A DNA stretch of 64,000 nt from Cyclaneusma minus (lineage: Eukaryota > Ascomycota > Leotiomycetes > Marthamycetales > Marthamycetaceae), in NCBI GenBank assembly GCA_037179335.1, contig JAKZHN010000008.1, forward strand, positions 186,001 to 250,000. The letters are read 5' to 3'. Position numbers and translations under genes: made by a program. The notes under the pieces were generated by a model. That model was not told the DNA's origin. It saw only the letters and a list, made by a program, of their open reading frames with translations, and ran no database searches. Of this stretch, positions 44,503 to 56,560 are shown in pieces (positions within the stretch are counted from its first letter, which is position 1; each line of letters begins with the position of its first letter).

Positions 44503-45571
44503 ATGACGTTTACCAAATGGTCGGATCCTCGCAAGGGGGACGAGAAACGGACTGGGTAAGTGTCTTAGGGTCACAGCCTTGGCTAAACATTTCCACCCTT
44601 TCGTCCGTCGAGCGCAAGTTCCCCCGGTCATACACGTTTGGTCCAGACTTGCTAGCGGGTGAGATTCGAACAAAGTTCGCTGCAGCCCTGGATTTGAGAC
44701 TTGAGAGCTTATTCCCTGAGCTCAAGTCACAACGCGCAAAGAAACTGTTAAGAAGCCTTTGAGATTTGGGATATTTCTTACGATATGCCAGGTACGAGCT
44801 TGCAGGATTCTGGAATCTGTCAATCTGCTGATCTCAGCCTACTCTTGCTGGACTTGCTATTTAACCGGAGTCCAGTGGCAAGGCACACATTTATCCACGC
44901 CCATCCAACGACGAGGCTAAAGCTGTCACCCAAAACTTGAATTGGCCCAACGGCTATGCGGGGTTGACGGACCGGGGTGATACCAAAATCTGGGGCTCCA
45001 CACTTCGGAGGGAGCCTGGAACGAGCCGAGCAGCTGTGCCACGCACACCCAACGGGATTTTCTGGGGTAATGTGGGTTTGACGACTATTGACGGAGATAT
45101 CAAGCAGGGATTCTGGATCACCAGTCCGTCACTCCACCAGTCATGTAACGTCCAATCTATTCAGCTTCGACAGATTGGTACGCTGTCCGCAGTATGGGCT
45201 GAAGAGCACCGGCTGGATGTTGCTCTCAGGGATCAGAGAATCAGAATTTCGGTGGACAGAAGGCAATGGTACGTTCAGATTTCCCTTTTCAGCTGCCCAC
45301 ACAAGATGGCTTTTTGTTTTCGGTCCTTTCTCTGTTTCCCATTGATTGAGCCACAGAGACGAGCCTGACTATCATGTGCTGCCAACCAAATGGCGAGCTT
45401 CTGTTAGTACTGCAGTTCTAGTATACGGTCCGCAACTCCGTCAGGATTGCGCCTTCTGGCCTCCGTCGTCCCAGAAGAGCACCAAGCCACTCAGCCGAAC
45501 AAGTGGCTTGGACCTGGATATCATATTCCATATTCCAAAAGGTAACATATATATGTGCTCCCCACTATTAT
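44503..45571 (+). pseudogene. Probable eroded gene, family not recognised
   Basis: Protein-like pieces lie in changing frames. ATG 44503 reads MTFTKWSDPRKGDEKRTG before a GTAAGT donor. 44937-45130 reads NWPNGYAGLTDRGDTKIWG and IFWGNVGLTTIDGDIKQGFW. 45170-45270 reads CPQYGLKSTGWMLLSGIRESEFRWTEGN, then a GTACGT donor whose intron ends near 45362 and continues DEPDYHVLPTKWRASVSTAV. The order looks like one gene, but I cannot join the first parts in one frame without stops. Either more introns exist or it is decayed. Confidence 0.35.
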
Positions 45572-45672
45572 GAGTACCTTTTCTCTTGTCCATCTCTCTA
45601 CTTTCTCGTTATCAAATATTTACTTCCCCCATCCTCTCTGATCTCGTACGCTATTCGTACGACTTCGTCAAG

Positions 45673-47533
45673 ATGGACTACCAGAAGACGAAGCCGACGT
45701 TTGAACTGGCCGGGAGAGAGTTCCCCCGTGTCACCTGGTGGAAAGAACCCGGGATGAGAGGCACCTACATCATGTTGATGTTCGTGGTTTTAACATCTGC
45801 CACAAACGGATACGATGGCTCCATGATGAACGGTCTCCAAACTCTCCCCATCTGGCAAGACTGTAAGCATTCATCACCATCCCCCAAATACAAACCAAGT
45901 ACTAACTGCCACCAGGGTTCCACCACCCCAGCTCCTCCCAACTGGGTCTCCTAAATGCCATCATGCCCGTCGGCTCCTGCGTAGCCCTCCTCTTCTCCCC
46001 TTACGCCGCCGACATCCTCGGCCGCCGCACCGGCGTCATGATCGGCTGCACCATCATGCTCCTCGGCGTCGCCCTTCAAACCGCCGGCATCAACTTTGGC
46101 ATGTTCGTCGCCGCCCGTTTCCTGATCGGCTTCGGCGTCGCCATCGCCCACGGCTCCGCCCCCCTCCTGATCACCGAACTAGTCCACCCACAACACCGCG
46201 CCATCTACACCACCATCTACAACTGCACCTGGTACTTCGGCAGCATCATCGCCGCCTGGACAACCTTCGGCACTCTAAAAATCGCCAACGAATGGTCCTG
46301 GCGCGCCCCCTCCTTAATCCAAGCCTTTCCCTCACTCCTCCAAATCAGTTTTATCTGGTTTGTCCCCGAGTCACCTCGCTGGCTGATTTCCAAAGGCAAA
46401 GCCGACAAAGCGCTCGATATCTTGGCAAAAGTACATGCTCGCGGCGACAAAGATGACGAGGTTGTGCAGATCGAATACCAAGAAATCCAACAGACGATCA
46501 AGCTAGAACAAGAATTCGAAGGCAGCGGCTGGACCGAACTCTGGCGCACGCCCGGCAACCGCCACCGCCTGCTCATCTTGATCACGCTAGGATTCTTCTC
46601 GCAATGGTCTGGCAATGGCTTGGTATCCTACTACATCTTCATCGTGCTGCAGCAAATCGGCATCACGAACCCCACGACACAGAATCTGATCAATGGCATT
46701 CTGCAGATTGTGAATTTCATTGTGGCGATTGCGATGTGTTTTATGGTTGATCGACTGGGTAGACGGTTTTTGTTTTTGATTAGTACGGGGGGGATGTTGG
46801 GGAGTTTTATTATTTGGACGATTTGCTCGGCGAGGTGGAGTGTTGATGGGAGTACGACTGCTGCTAACGCGGTGGTTGCTTTTATCTTCATTTACTACGT
46901 CTTTTACAACATGGCTTGGTCGGGGATGTTGGTTAGCTATGGTGTGGAGATTTTGCCGTTTAGTTTGCGCGCAAAGGTACGTTGGTTGTGTTGTTTTCCC
47001 TTTACCCCTTTACCCCTTTACCCCTTACATCCTCAATCTCTCTCCTCTCCGCCTCCAAGCTCTCTCGACATCACAAGCCTCGAGAAAGAAACCCAGCCCT
47101 CCAAGTTGCAAACCTTGAACAACACTAACACGCAAACCAGGGAATGACAATGCTCTTCCTCGCCGTCGACCTCGCACTCTTCTTCAACGACTACGTCAAC
47201 CCGGTCGCGCTCGACAACATCGGCTGGAAATACTACATCGTCTACGTCGTCTGGCTCTTCGTCGAGCTCATCGTGGTGTGGAAATTCTACATCGAGACGA
47301 GAAACACGCCGTTGGAGGAGATTGTGAAGCACTTTGATGGCGAGGGTGCGGTGCTGGGTGGGGCGGCGGCGACGGAGAAGGGAAGGAATTTGGCGAAGGA
47401 GGTGGGGATGGATACTACGCCGGTTGTGGATTTGGGGCTGGGAAGGGCTAGTAGGGATGAGGAGGAGAGGGTTGAGAAGGGAGGCGTTGGGGAAGAGAAG
47501 GGGGAGGTTGGGGTGGAGCATAGGGAGTTGTGA
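45673..47533 (+). CDS. MFS sugar transporter (547 aa, three exons)
   Basis: Exons are 45673-45862, 45916-46976 and 47141-47533. Joins give LPIWQD-WFHHPSSSQ and FSLRAK-GMTMLFLA, both typical of fungal sugar porters. Signature motifs: ADILGRRTG after helix 2, PESPRWLISKGKADKAL in the central loop, VDRLGRRFLFLI, and ETRNTPLEEI at the end of helix 12. The protein has twelve predicted helices. It is a proton-coupled or facilitative uptake carrier of the plasma membrane for hexoses or disaccharides; lactose-permease-like fungal proteins look similar, and the substrate is not readable. ATG 45673 was preferred over an in-frame upstream non-ATG start. Confidence 0.92.
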
Positions 47534-48340
47534 GTTGTAAGATGGGGGTTTTCCTTTAGTTGGAAGTTGGGGGCTGCAAGGGATGGTTATTTGTTTTGTG
47601 ATACCTTTTTGGTTGTGGGATAACTGATGCATGACGGATACAGGTCTTGATTGATAGTTTTGCGACAAATGCTAATGGTTTCTTGGTGGACGATCCTCAT
47701 CCAGTCCCGTTCCAAGAGTTCACGGTTCTATATTGCTGTTGATGACCCGAAAACTGAAGCGCTACTGTTCACATAGAATAGGTATGCCCAGCTCACTATT
47801 ATGCCCTGTGATTGTCAAGGCCTGCAAGAACAAACACCTGTCAATAACGGAGACTTCTCTGGTGACTGGTGGGAACTCATTCCCAGGAATATTTCTCCTA
47901 TTCTCCCTGGATCTTCCACATGTCGGAACTTCTTGGGCTACTGACAAAGTGTATGATTTCAGTTTCTTTGTGTCAATACTCCCGAGCAGGATAATAATGC
48001 AATAATAGCAGGCTGATCGGTTAAATTAGGCCCGTCGGTTACAGAAAGCAAGTCTCTGCGTTAAAGCAGGCCATTTGGTGGGATCTGTGATGATACTCCT
48101 GACACGGGATAAGAAAAGGGCCTCCGATTCAGACTGATCCTTCTCTGCTGTTTCTCAGCAATACTCCCTGGTACTGACAATTTGCTACTGGCTTTGTGTT
48201 TCTGCGCGGGGAGTTCGGAAGTCTCGACATGGCTAAGCAAGTGAGGCCGAGATCACATACACGGATGGGGCGTTGACCTTTACTGCAGAGGTCAGGTATT
48301 CTGGTTCAAACTTGAAGGCAGTCCCGGCTATTGGCTATCC
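47534..48340. other. Intergenic; nothing recognised
   Basis: This is downstream of the sugar transporter. No coding frame is supported. It marks the start of the gene-poor repeat region. Confidence 0.35.
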
Positions 48341-48640
48341 GCACTCATGACTCGGTAGTTGCAGCTGCCAACCAAGATCTGCTGCAAGTAGAGTGGTGGT
48401 CGAGTGCCGAAGAGCATGTAGAGCTTGAATGGTTTGCGATGGACGTTCTGGTTAAGTAGTAAGAGGAGAGACGTTCTAAGCGAGGCCGCCGCTAAAATTT
48501 ATTGTAGCTTCACGCTCTCGCTTAGGGGAGCTGCCCTTAGGGCTAGAGTAGTTGCGCTCCCAATATATTTCGAATGGCGCATAGGTACCTTAAAAATATC
48601 TCGACTTCCCCTGCACGACAGCTTACCCATCCCACCAACA
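48341..48640. repeat. Repeat family R1, copy 1
   Basis: It begins GCACTCATGACTCGG, followed by GCAAGTAGAGTGGTGGTCGAGTGCCGA, GGTTAAGTAGTA, a TAGCTTCAC block and a CTTAAAA TATA-like box near 48590. The same order recurs in the copy at 49183. Confidence 0.8.
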
Positions 48641-49182
48641 CCACCAGGACCGAATACCACATTGGCACCATCTGCGCACTTAGCTCCTCGTAAGTCCTTC
48701 TGGTACTCACTTCAAAAAGCCTCTCGCCATCATTTTGGTGAATATTCTCTCACCGTAAGCTTTTTCCTCACCAGACTCTTTACTTCCCTTCGAAGGCCCA
48801 AAAGTCCTACAGCTTCGTCTGCGGCATAGACAAAGGGCATTGCCTCTGTGAAAAGAAGGCTTTTGTCAGTTCCAGGAAACCCAGTCGGACTGTCAACACC
48901 AGTGACTCAAAGAATGTGGATTTGTGCGTCGATCCCCAAGGCTCAGCCTCACGTTGACTGCCCACATGTTGTCGATGATCTGGCCGCCACCGGACGTGAT
49001 CTGGTTCCTCAGGCCCAAATTCACCTTCCCTTCCCAAATCTCTCCCTCGAACTTCACCGCCAACACCAACTTCACATCGCACTTCCGAAACCACACTGCG
49101 GAAGTCTAGTACCATGCCATAGGAGACGTCCCGAGATTGCAGGAGGCCTGGTCTAGGGGGCAGTAGTTGCTACCGGACGTCC
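48641..49182. other. Spacer between R1 copies
   Basis: There are no supported genes. AAGTCCTTCTGGTACTCACTTC near 48693 resembles GAGTCCTTCCAATACTCACTTC near 50228, next to R1 copy 3. Confidence 0.35.
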
Positions 49183-49460
49183 GCACTCATGACTCGGCAG
49201 TTGCAGCTGCCCACAGGTCCTCTGCAAGTAGAGTGGTGGTCGAGTGCCGACGAGGATGGAGAGCCTAGATGGTTGCAGCGGTCGATCTTGGTTAAGTAGT
49301 AGGAGGTAAGAGGTTGGGATCCTGTTTGAAGCGAAACCACCGCCTCAGTGTCCCTTAGCTTCACATCATCTATCGCTTAGAGCTTCAAAGGGCTCACCGC
49401 TCCGAATATTTGGCGAACGCAGATGGTACTACTTAAGAGTGTCCCGCCCTCCATCTCTCC
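49183..49460. repeat. Repeat family R1, copy 2
   Basis: GCACTCATGACTCGG, then CTCTGCAAGTAGAGTGGTGGTCGAGTGCCGA, GGTTAAGTAGTAGGAGG, TTAGCTTCACATC, and CTACTTAAGAG near 49432, in the same order as copy 1. Confidence 0.8.
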
Positions 49461-50209
49461 AAAATCTCACCGACCACTACACGGGTTCAATGCCTCGTTC
49501 GCATTGTAAAGATCCTTTCAAAATCTCTGGATCTCTGCCCCCTGCTGGTTCAGCACTGTCAAGGTCTGCTCAGCATCTCGTTGACACGGAGCCTTTGCTG
49601 TGCGTGACTGTGCAGTGTTGTAGTGCAGAGTCTTGAGGATATCATGCTTGGTTTGTAACGCTTCTTAAGGATTATGGCGTTTCCTACAGTCCAGATTAAG
49701 GTTGGCTTGTTGCTAGGAGGGTTTTGTTTCAGCGAGCTTCAAAAGTGATGTTGGAGAATATGGGACGTGAAGATGCGGGGTGAGGACAAGAAAGTAGTGT
49801 CAAAGAAATACGGCCAAAGAGTTTACATGTACCATCCTCACCGACCCTTGTGATTGTCCCTTTCCAGTCACGAGCTAGTCACAAGGCTGAAGCGAAGGGA
49901 GCATGGAAGAACTGTTCGCCTAAACCTTAGCGCCTTGCCGCTAGTGATAGTGGCCACAATGCTGGAGCTTAAAAGAGCTTCGCGCTCTCCGATCCTCCCT
50001 TTCCTTCTTTCTCTCCAGCCATCACAATTCCAAGCCTTCAACCACATCTTGTTCCTCGCCGGACCTGGTCGTAACCCACGGAAACTGTCACGGCCCTTGT
50101 TGCCTTTTGGCAGGACAGCATTTTAGCAAACCAAGTCATCGTGAACGGCATTCACTGTTAGGATCCAGAAGCTGCACAGCATGACTAAAGATGGCAATCA
50201 CACCATACG
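49461..50209. other. No supported gene; promoter-like block near 49930
   Basis: CTTAGCGCCTTGCCGCTAG followed by GCTTAAAAGAGCTTCGCG and a CT-rich tract (49926-50030) resembles the promoter-like blocks of family R4 at 60.6-61.5 kb. Confidence 0.4.
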
Positions 50210-50500
50210 TACACCTGACTTCTCATGAGTCCTTCCAATACTCACTTCAACTGTCGTCATCATTGCTTGCTGCTGAGCATTAAGAATCCAGACGGTCGTC
50301 AGGCTGTCCTTGCTTGAATAGAAGAAGTATTGGGTGAGGTGATAGGAGGAGAGAAGTTTGGTTGCCGTCTCGAGCGAATCATCGCTAAATCGTAGCGAGA
50401 CTTCTTCCACTCATAGTAGCTTCACACAGTCTGATTTACAGGTGAACTTGCCATCTAGGATGAACTATTATCCTTCTTGCCGGCCGGATACTTAAGGTTG
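50210..50500. repeat. Repeat family R1, copy 3 (diverged)
   Basis: GAGTCCTTCCAATACTCACTTC, a GGAGGAGAGAAGTTTGG block, GAGCGAATCATCGCTAAATC, TAGCTTCACACAG and GATACTTAAGG follow the order of the 3' half of copies 1 and 2, at much lower similarity. Confidence 0.5.
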
Positions 50501-51821
50501 TCTGTCTCCCCAGTACCATTCCTCCCATTCCTCCTCCAAACCCTCCATCAGCCATGAAGAAGACATGCCGTTCGGACTGCTTCTTGTAAGCCATATATGA
50601 CCTCTTGGCCACCTGGTCTGGCTACTGAGTACTGGTTGCCCACAGTCAGCAATAACAGGAGTTTATTAAGCAACGATAATAATGGTCCAAAGCCCGTAAG
50701 TATTCTCGACTCTCGTGGAAGGCGTAGACTGATGCTTGTCTGGGATGGCAAAGCTATTCTCGCAGCCAAATATGAGGCTCCCCTGAGGGTAGTTTGGAGA
50801 GACATGTCGGTTTAAGTAATGAGTAGCAAGGGGAAAGAAGGGCTGTCTCCAGAAGGGTTTCCGAGCCAAATATCCGCCTCCACATTCTGAGTATACGGCG
50901 CTGGATATCAAGAGGAGCATATGGCAATGTAAGGTAGACACAACGGGCACCGTGAAGTTGTATCGTTGAAGCCTTAGAAGTAGATGTCTTAGAAGGAGAT
51001 CGATAGTCGACACCTAGACAGCTCTGAACATAAGGGGAGCTTGGAAGCTCTCCTGCCTTTTAAGTTGAGCTGAGCTGTGCTAAGGCTTAGCGCCACTGCT
51101 TAGGCTCTAGCGTCTCGCTTAATCAGGCAAACGCTTTGCTCCCGTTTCTGGCTCTGGCTTAGATCGTGACCTAGCCTCGTGATTGGCCCAAGGCTGCTAC
51201 AGGGGAGAAGTTTGGTCGATCCTTAGGGATGGCCTCGCCCTCTAAGGCAACTGATTTTCATCTGAATAACGGTGGGAATAGCCCTTTGCGTGAGATCATA
51301 GATTACCCGACAAGTCTGAGCGCGCCCGGGAGTAGATCTAGTAATCGGGTAGGTTATGCAACTGCTGCCCCAGGTTATTATTTGGACGATCCAGCTGTGG
51401 ATCTCCCACTCTGGGCGGGAAGCCATGATGTCGGATTGTATGAGAAGAGAAAGGTCCGGGAGGTCGAGAAGTTCTTTTAAGCAAGAGGCCGTCCCGCTAG
51501 TTCCGCGCTAATTTCGCTAGCTCTGCGACATTGCGGGGCAAGTGAGCTACGCGAGTTTTGCAAAGAAAAAGCTGAGGTGATTCTGGTGAAGCTAACGATC
51601 TGGTGAATTTGGAATTGCAGACTGTCAAGGTGCCCCGGCCAAAGTGACATACACCATAGCAAGATGCCCTAAAAACGTCCTCGCTCACAGGTCCAAGTCT
51701 CTCTGTCGGTGTCCGGATAGGCTCCCAGCCCCTAGGTCTGATACCGGTGGTGCAGGCAGCAGTTGATGAAAAATGGCCTCCTAGTTCAGTTGTCGTTAGA
51801 CTGACTCAGTAGACAATAGGT
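50501..51821. other. Gene-poor stretch; one small ORF
   Basis: An 83-codon ATG frame at 51229-51480 (MASPSKATDFHLNNGGNSPL) follows a TAGCGCCACTGCTTAGGCTCTAGCG block and is protein-like, but it has no recognisable family. Nothing else is supported. Confidence 0.35.
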
Positions 51822-52170
51822 GCCGTTAACCGGGGCCATCATGGTACAATCGTCACTGCCAATAGCAACGCAGAAGCAAAGGCGCTTGCTTGATGGAAGA
51901 AGGGAGAGAAAGAGTTGCGGTCCAGGAACTTGGTTTTATGCACAGAGGGATCATACCCTCAACGCTAGTAACTTTAGCCTCGACGCTAGTGTTGCTGCTA
52001 ACGTTATCTAGCCTAGTTCGGAAGCAGTGTGAATCAGTGGCTGCAAACTAAACTATTTAAGAACCTCTTGCGTCTTCCTACAACCCCTTCCGTAACTGTT
52101 TCCGGACGGGTACCTTTTGAATTCACTTCTGCTCCCTCCAGGTCTGGTGTCTAATCAGAATAAACTGAAG
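51822..52170. repeat. Repeat family R2, copy A (short form)
   Basis: It runs from GCCGTTAACCGGGGCC to ATCAGAATAAACTGAAG and matches copy B along both ends: CAATCGTCACTGCCAATAGC, GGACGGGTAC, CCAGAATAAG-like end. Confidence 0.88.
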
Positions 52171-52198
52171 TAAGAAGCTCATTAGCTCGAAGTGACCT

Positions 52199-52757
52199 TG
52201 CCGTTAACGGGAGCCTCATGGGGCAATCGTCACTGCCAATAGCAACGCAGAAGCAAAGGCGCTTGCTTGATAAAAGAGAGGAGAGAAAGAGTTACAGTCC
52301 AGGAACTTGCTTTTGTGCAGAGAGGGATCATAGCCTCAACGCTAGTGTTGCTGCTAACCTTATCTAGCTTAGCTCGGAGGCACTGTGAATCAGTGGCTGC
52401 AAACTCAACTATTTAAAAACCTTTTGCGTCTTACTCTGATAACCATCGCACCATCGCCTCGTCGTCCAAGAGACTCTCGCTCGAGTCCACTCCCAGTACT
52501 TCGATACCATTCTTTCGGACCCTGACCGCAACACCGGCAAATACCCCGAGTACCAAAACCACAAATTCATCGTCCCCAAATGGTTTTACAAAGGCATCGC
52601 CAATTTCGTCGCTCTCCTCACCCATGGCTCGCTGTACTCCGTCGAAAGCTTCCGCGACACCGCCTCCGACCAACCTCTTCCGTAAGTGTTTCTGGACGGG
52701 TACAATAAGAAGTTATTTCTACTCCCTCGGGGTCTGGTATCTAACCAGAATAAGCCA
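52199..52757. repeat. Repeat family R2, copy B (long form)
   Basis: This is the same element as copy A with about 250 extra bases (roughly 52434-52680) between GCGTCTT and CCGTAA.TGTTTC.GGACGGGTAC. The extra piece carries an exon-like reading frame. Confidence 0.88.
52452..52685 (+). pseudogene. Exon-like coding fragment inside repeat R2 copy B
   Basis: One plus frame reads HHRLVVQETLARVHSQYF, then DTILSDPDRNTGKYPEYQ, IVPKWFYKGIANFVALLTHG and YSVESFRDTASDQPLP before TAA. The last codons overlap a consensus donor (CTTCC then GTAAGT), so it looks like a true exon cut from a gene. I do not recognise the family, and no start codon or partner exon is nearby. Confidence 0.45.
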
Positions 52758-53881
52758 AAAAAATTCGAGGGGACATGCACTTGACTCAGCGTTCAGGGGC
52801 GGGGCTTCGGGTTCTGGAGCGCCATCTGGGTGCGCCCTGGTTCTCGCCATAGTTCTCACCCTGGCTCCTGGGGCGTCGTAGGGGAACAAAGCAATTGGGA
52901 AAGGTGATGGAAAAAGGGAAGTAATTGTATGAAGACACAAAGGTTCTTGAATAGTTGCGGCTGACACTTCTTCACATCGCCTCCGAAGGCTAGATAGGGT
53001 TAGCGGCAGCACTAGCGTTGAGGATAACTTTACTAGCGAGCTCTTTGTGCTTAAAAGCAACTTCCCGGACGGCAACTCTTCCACTCCTTTCTTCTATCAA
53101 GCACGACGCTCCGAAACACCATCTTACCCACCGCAGCGGCTATCGTTTCTCATATTTCGTCAGTCGCTGTGTAGACAGTCGTCAATATGCGATTGGTGAC
53201 GCAAACCATTCATAACAATCATGGTCCAGCAATGTGGTAGCAAGCCTCTATCTCCTTGGTTGCTTGTGAACGTCGGTCGTCAGGAGTTATGAGGAGAAGG
53301 AGAAAGGTATTTTTCGGTACCAAGCGGAAGTTTAAGTAGTGGATGCGGGAACGGGAGGCTAAAACGTTGCCAAGAACTTGACCAAAGATAGACGGAGCAA
53401 AATCCAGTTCATAGGTAATAGCCTTGACAGCGGGCGGCGGCGCTACGCAGCCCTGCCACACCTTGACCAAACAAGAGACGGTCAACCCGCACTGCCTCAA
53501 CCTTGGCGCCCAGACAGTCGATTAGCGCTTTCTCAAACCCAGCACTGCAGTCAGTCGAGACCAAGCCAACTCCTGCAGCGCCCACTGCATTTGACGACAT
53601 TACGGATACTCCTGTCCCATCTCGCAAGACTAGCCTCTCAGCTCCAATAGCCAAAAAGGCCAAGATGGCACCCGCCAACCAGTCCTTCCGGATCCACGAG
53701 GACAACGGCAGCGAGAACTAGCGCGGCATGACCAGCAATCTCTTCGGCGATATTATCTCCGACGAGACCAGGACCATGTCGGTCTGCTTCTGAGGGCGGG
53801 TTTGCTGTAAAGAGGGAAAGAGAGAGCTTTTATGCTGCAGCATAATGGGCCTTGCGCTAGCGCCTCCTCTAGGCAGCCCTG
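52758..53881. other. Gene-poor stretch with a short protein-like ORF
   Basis: The plus frame ending at 53721 reads FDDITDTPVPSRKTSLSAP and KKAKMAPANQSFRIHEDNGS before TAG. This is composed like the end of a real fungal protein, but it has no ATG start and no upstream continuation. It is possibly a relic. Confidence 0.3.
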
Positions 53882-54500
53882 TAGATTCACATGCTCTGCC
53901 GCGGTTGCCCAAGGTGAAGTAGCGCGGTGATGATGTTTGGCCGCCGCGGAAAGGTGATTGAGGGCATCCATTTCTGTCTTGCAGCGCTCACCCGTGGAGA
54001 CTGGAGAGAATCATAGCGACTTTGGCTTGCAACTTTTCGTTGCTGCCGTTTATGCCTCCAGCTGTCTTTCCGGTCAAGTCCCCTTGAATCTTGAGGCAAT
54101 TGAGGAAGTATAGGCGATTCACAGGATCGCACACGTATACCCACAGCCCCCTCTTCTCAACTGCCCGCGAGCTACAACAGCAAGGTTTGCCTGGGCATTT
54201 CAGTTGCCGCCGCTGCTTCTCTTCTCATGACCACAGCATCCTTTGGTAGCCGCTGTCTTCTCTCGGGCTCGCCACGATCCACCACTTTAGTAATGAGCTG
54301 CCACCGTCAAGTTTTAGAGCCCAAGGGGAAGCCCATCACAGTGCACTCGTAGTGGATGTGTCTAATGGGGTGATTTGAAGAGGGTGTTTGCGTTAATTAG
54401 AGAACTGAGGGTACGTTCGGGTAGCTGGCGTTCTTTAGCGATAACTGCAGGGATTGAGGAAACTAGAGCTTGATTGCTCGCCTTTCAGGAGTTTGGAATT
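53882..54500. repeat. Repeat family R3, copy A
   Basis: It starts AGATTCACATGCTCTGCCGCGG...GGTGAAGTAGCGCGG and ends GATTGAGGAAACTAGAGCTTG near 54452. Confidence 0.65.
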
Positions 54501-54715
54501 GGGAGAGGGAGGAGTCAAACTTGTGAGAGCCTGTAGAGAATTGCTGGCGAGTTGCAATTGTTGTTGTGGTCGCTGTCACTGTCGTTGTCTTAGGCAGTAT
54601 CGGACTTCTTCCGAGCGCGATCATGAGCGGTATTCCGGATGGGAAGGGGAAGTGTGATGGGATCTGAGCGCCGAGATCCTCTCTTAAATAGGTACCTAGT
54701 TAGGTGGGCAATCCA
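54501..54715. other. Spacer between R3 copies
   Basis: A GTTGTTGTGGTCGCTGTC-type trinucleotide-rich stretch lies near 54560, and a related one near 55070 follows copy B. No gene. Confidence 0.35.
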
Positions 54716-55030
54716 GTAGATTCACATAGTCTGCCGCGGGTGGGAACTTCACCAGGGTGAAGTAGCGTCGTTCTGGGTGTTTGGCTGCCTCCAGTAACCG
54801 GCAGAAAGACCCCACCCCTGATGGTCTTGATTGCTGTCGCTGCCGCCGCAGCTGTCGTTCCTCTTCGGTTTTGCTGGCCAAGCAGAGCCTTGACATCGGC
54901 CCAGAGAGACAGCTTGTAATGTGTCGTGTAAAGGTCGTGTTTGCGTCGATCGGAGAACATTGCTTGGCGAAAAAGCATAGATTGAGGAAACTAGAGCTTG
55001 TTTTCTGGCTTCTCGGGAGTTTCTATGGAT
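54716..55030. repeat. Repeat family R3, copy B
   Basis: AGATTCACATAGTCTGCCGCGG...GGTGAAGTAGCGTCG at the start and GATTGAGGAAACTAGAGCTTG at 54981, in the same order as copy A but with about half the interval. Confidence 0.65.
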
Positions 55031-56560
55031 GCTTGTGGAAAGTTGATTCATTGATGGATCGCGCATATTGTTGTTCTTGTTGTCTCCGTCGTTGTATTGT
55101 CGTTGTATTGTCGTTGGTGTTGTGACTCGTGAAGGAGGAGGTGATGAGGGTTTTGACTCCTTGCTATACACTTAGGGGACTCCTTGCGACCTTGTTCGAT
55201 CTCGTTGAAGACGCCTCACTTGATCGGACTCATGGTGGTTGTCTGGTTGAGGAGTCTGTTGCGAAAATGGGCAAGGTGCTGTTTTTGCCTGGAGTTCGTT
55301 GTCGCAGAGATGGAGGCAGATTATCCTCGCTGTTATTGTTACCGCGGCTTTTGTAAGCGTCGAAGCTCACCTCAAGCTTGGCTTTGGTGCGGCTGGTCCG
55401 AGGCGTTCTGGTAGAGGCGGCATGGTGCTGTTCATGTGATGTGTATTCACACTGAAGTTGTGCTCTTCGTCGTCCTCGCTGGCTACTCACGATCAAGGTC
55501 GCGGAATATGCTCCTCCGGGTCGTCAGTCTCTTTCTTGGCCTTCGTGGACTCCTCCTCAGTCTGTTCGATGTGTTCAAACTCGTTCTCCAGTCGTTGTCT
55601 TCGGGGTTGTCTTCGGGCTGCTATGCCAGAGGAGACCGCGCGGTCAGAGGACACAGCACCGTTGGCGAAGAAGTTAGCGGTGCCTTCGGTGCCAGAGGAA
55701 ACCGAGCGGCCTGGCGATATTTTGTTGTGAGCGAAAAGATAAAAATAGCGCAAGTCCAAGAATGCGGCAGCCGGTGTTCTCTCACCTTAATTGTAGCTTT
55801 CGAGGCGGCTCTCCAAGCTGCTCAAGCTAGCATTGAATACCATGGTGGAGTGAGAAGTGTCTTCGCTGTTGGATGTTGTTTTCGGGGTTGTCTTCGGCGT
55901 TCTCGTCGAGGTTGCTCTGGATCTCGGGCATCAGTAACACTGTCTGGTGGATGCAGTACCTGCGTGAACAGCATCGAGTGGAGTACCCCATTCCGTTTGC
56001 CAGCGACGGCGTAAGTATGCTACAACAATGCCTGCGTGTTGTTCGAGACTCGACTCGAGTACACTGGGTTGGTGTCGCCAGTGGTATAATGGGCTTGCCG
56101 AACTGTTCAAGCTCGGGATAATTATCCTGGCCAAGAAGGGGCACAGCTCCCAATCCGTCGTCAATGGGAAGGTCGGGCGGTTTGATGTTCAAGTTTGCTG
56201 AGGTTTCCATGGTCGCGTCAGGTTGGTCGTCCGCGGTCAGGAGCCGGTTGACTTGCTGATGACGTTCTTGTCGCTGTTGTCTGGTGCAGGAGAGATGTTT
56301 AGGTACGTGTTTCTTAAACAGCGCCACGAGATGGCAGAGTTGTAAGCGAGAGAGGCTTCTAGCGACACCAAGCGAAGGTTTGCCTGTCGCTTCGCTGATT
56401 TCTTGTAAGTGACTGGGAACGCTCTGTTGTTTTTGATTCACCCCTATTTGCAATCTTCGTGTAAGCATCTTCACTATATCATATCCAGCTTCACCATGGC
56501 CAGTCCGCCTCCATTATCCAACTTCCTATTCATTCTTCCCCAACCCCCGTCCCTCCAAAC
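55031..56560. other. Gene-poor stretch; one long minus ORF of unknown status
   Basis: The minus frame 56474-55827 (215 codons) is the longest here. It starts MKMLTRRLQIGVNQKQQ and contains NIKPPDLPIDDGLGAVPLLG, with a Cys-rich end, but matches no family I know. GGGGTTGTCTTCGG is repeated near 55600 and 55882. Confidence 0.3.
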
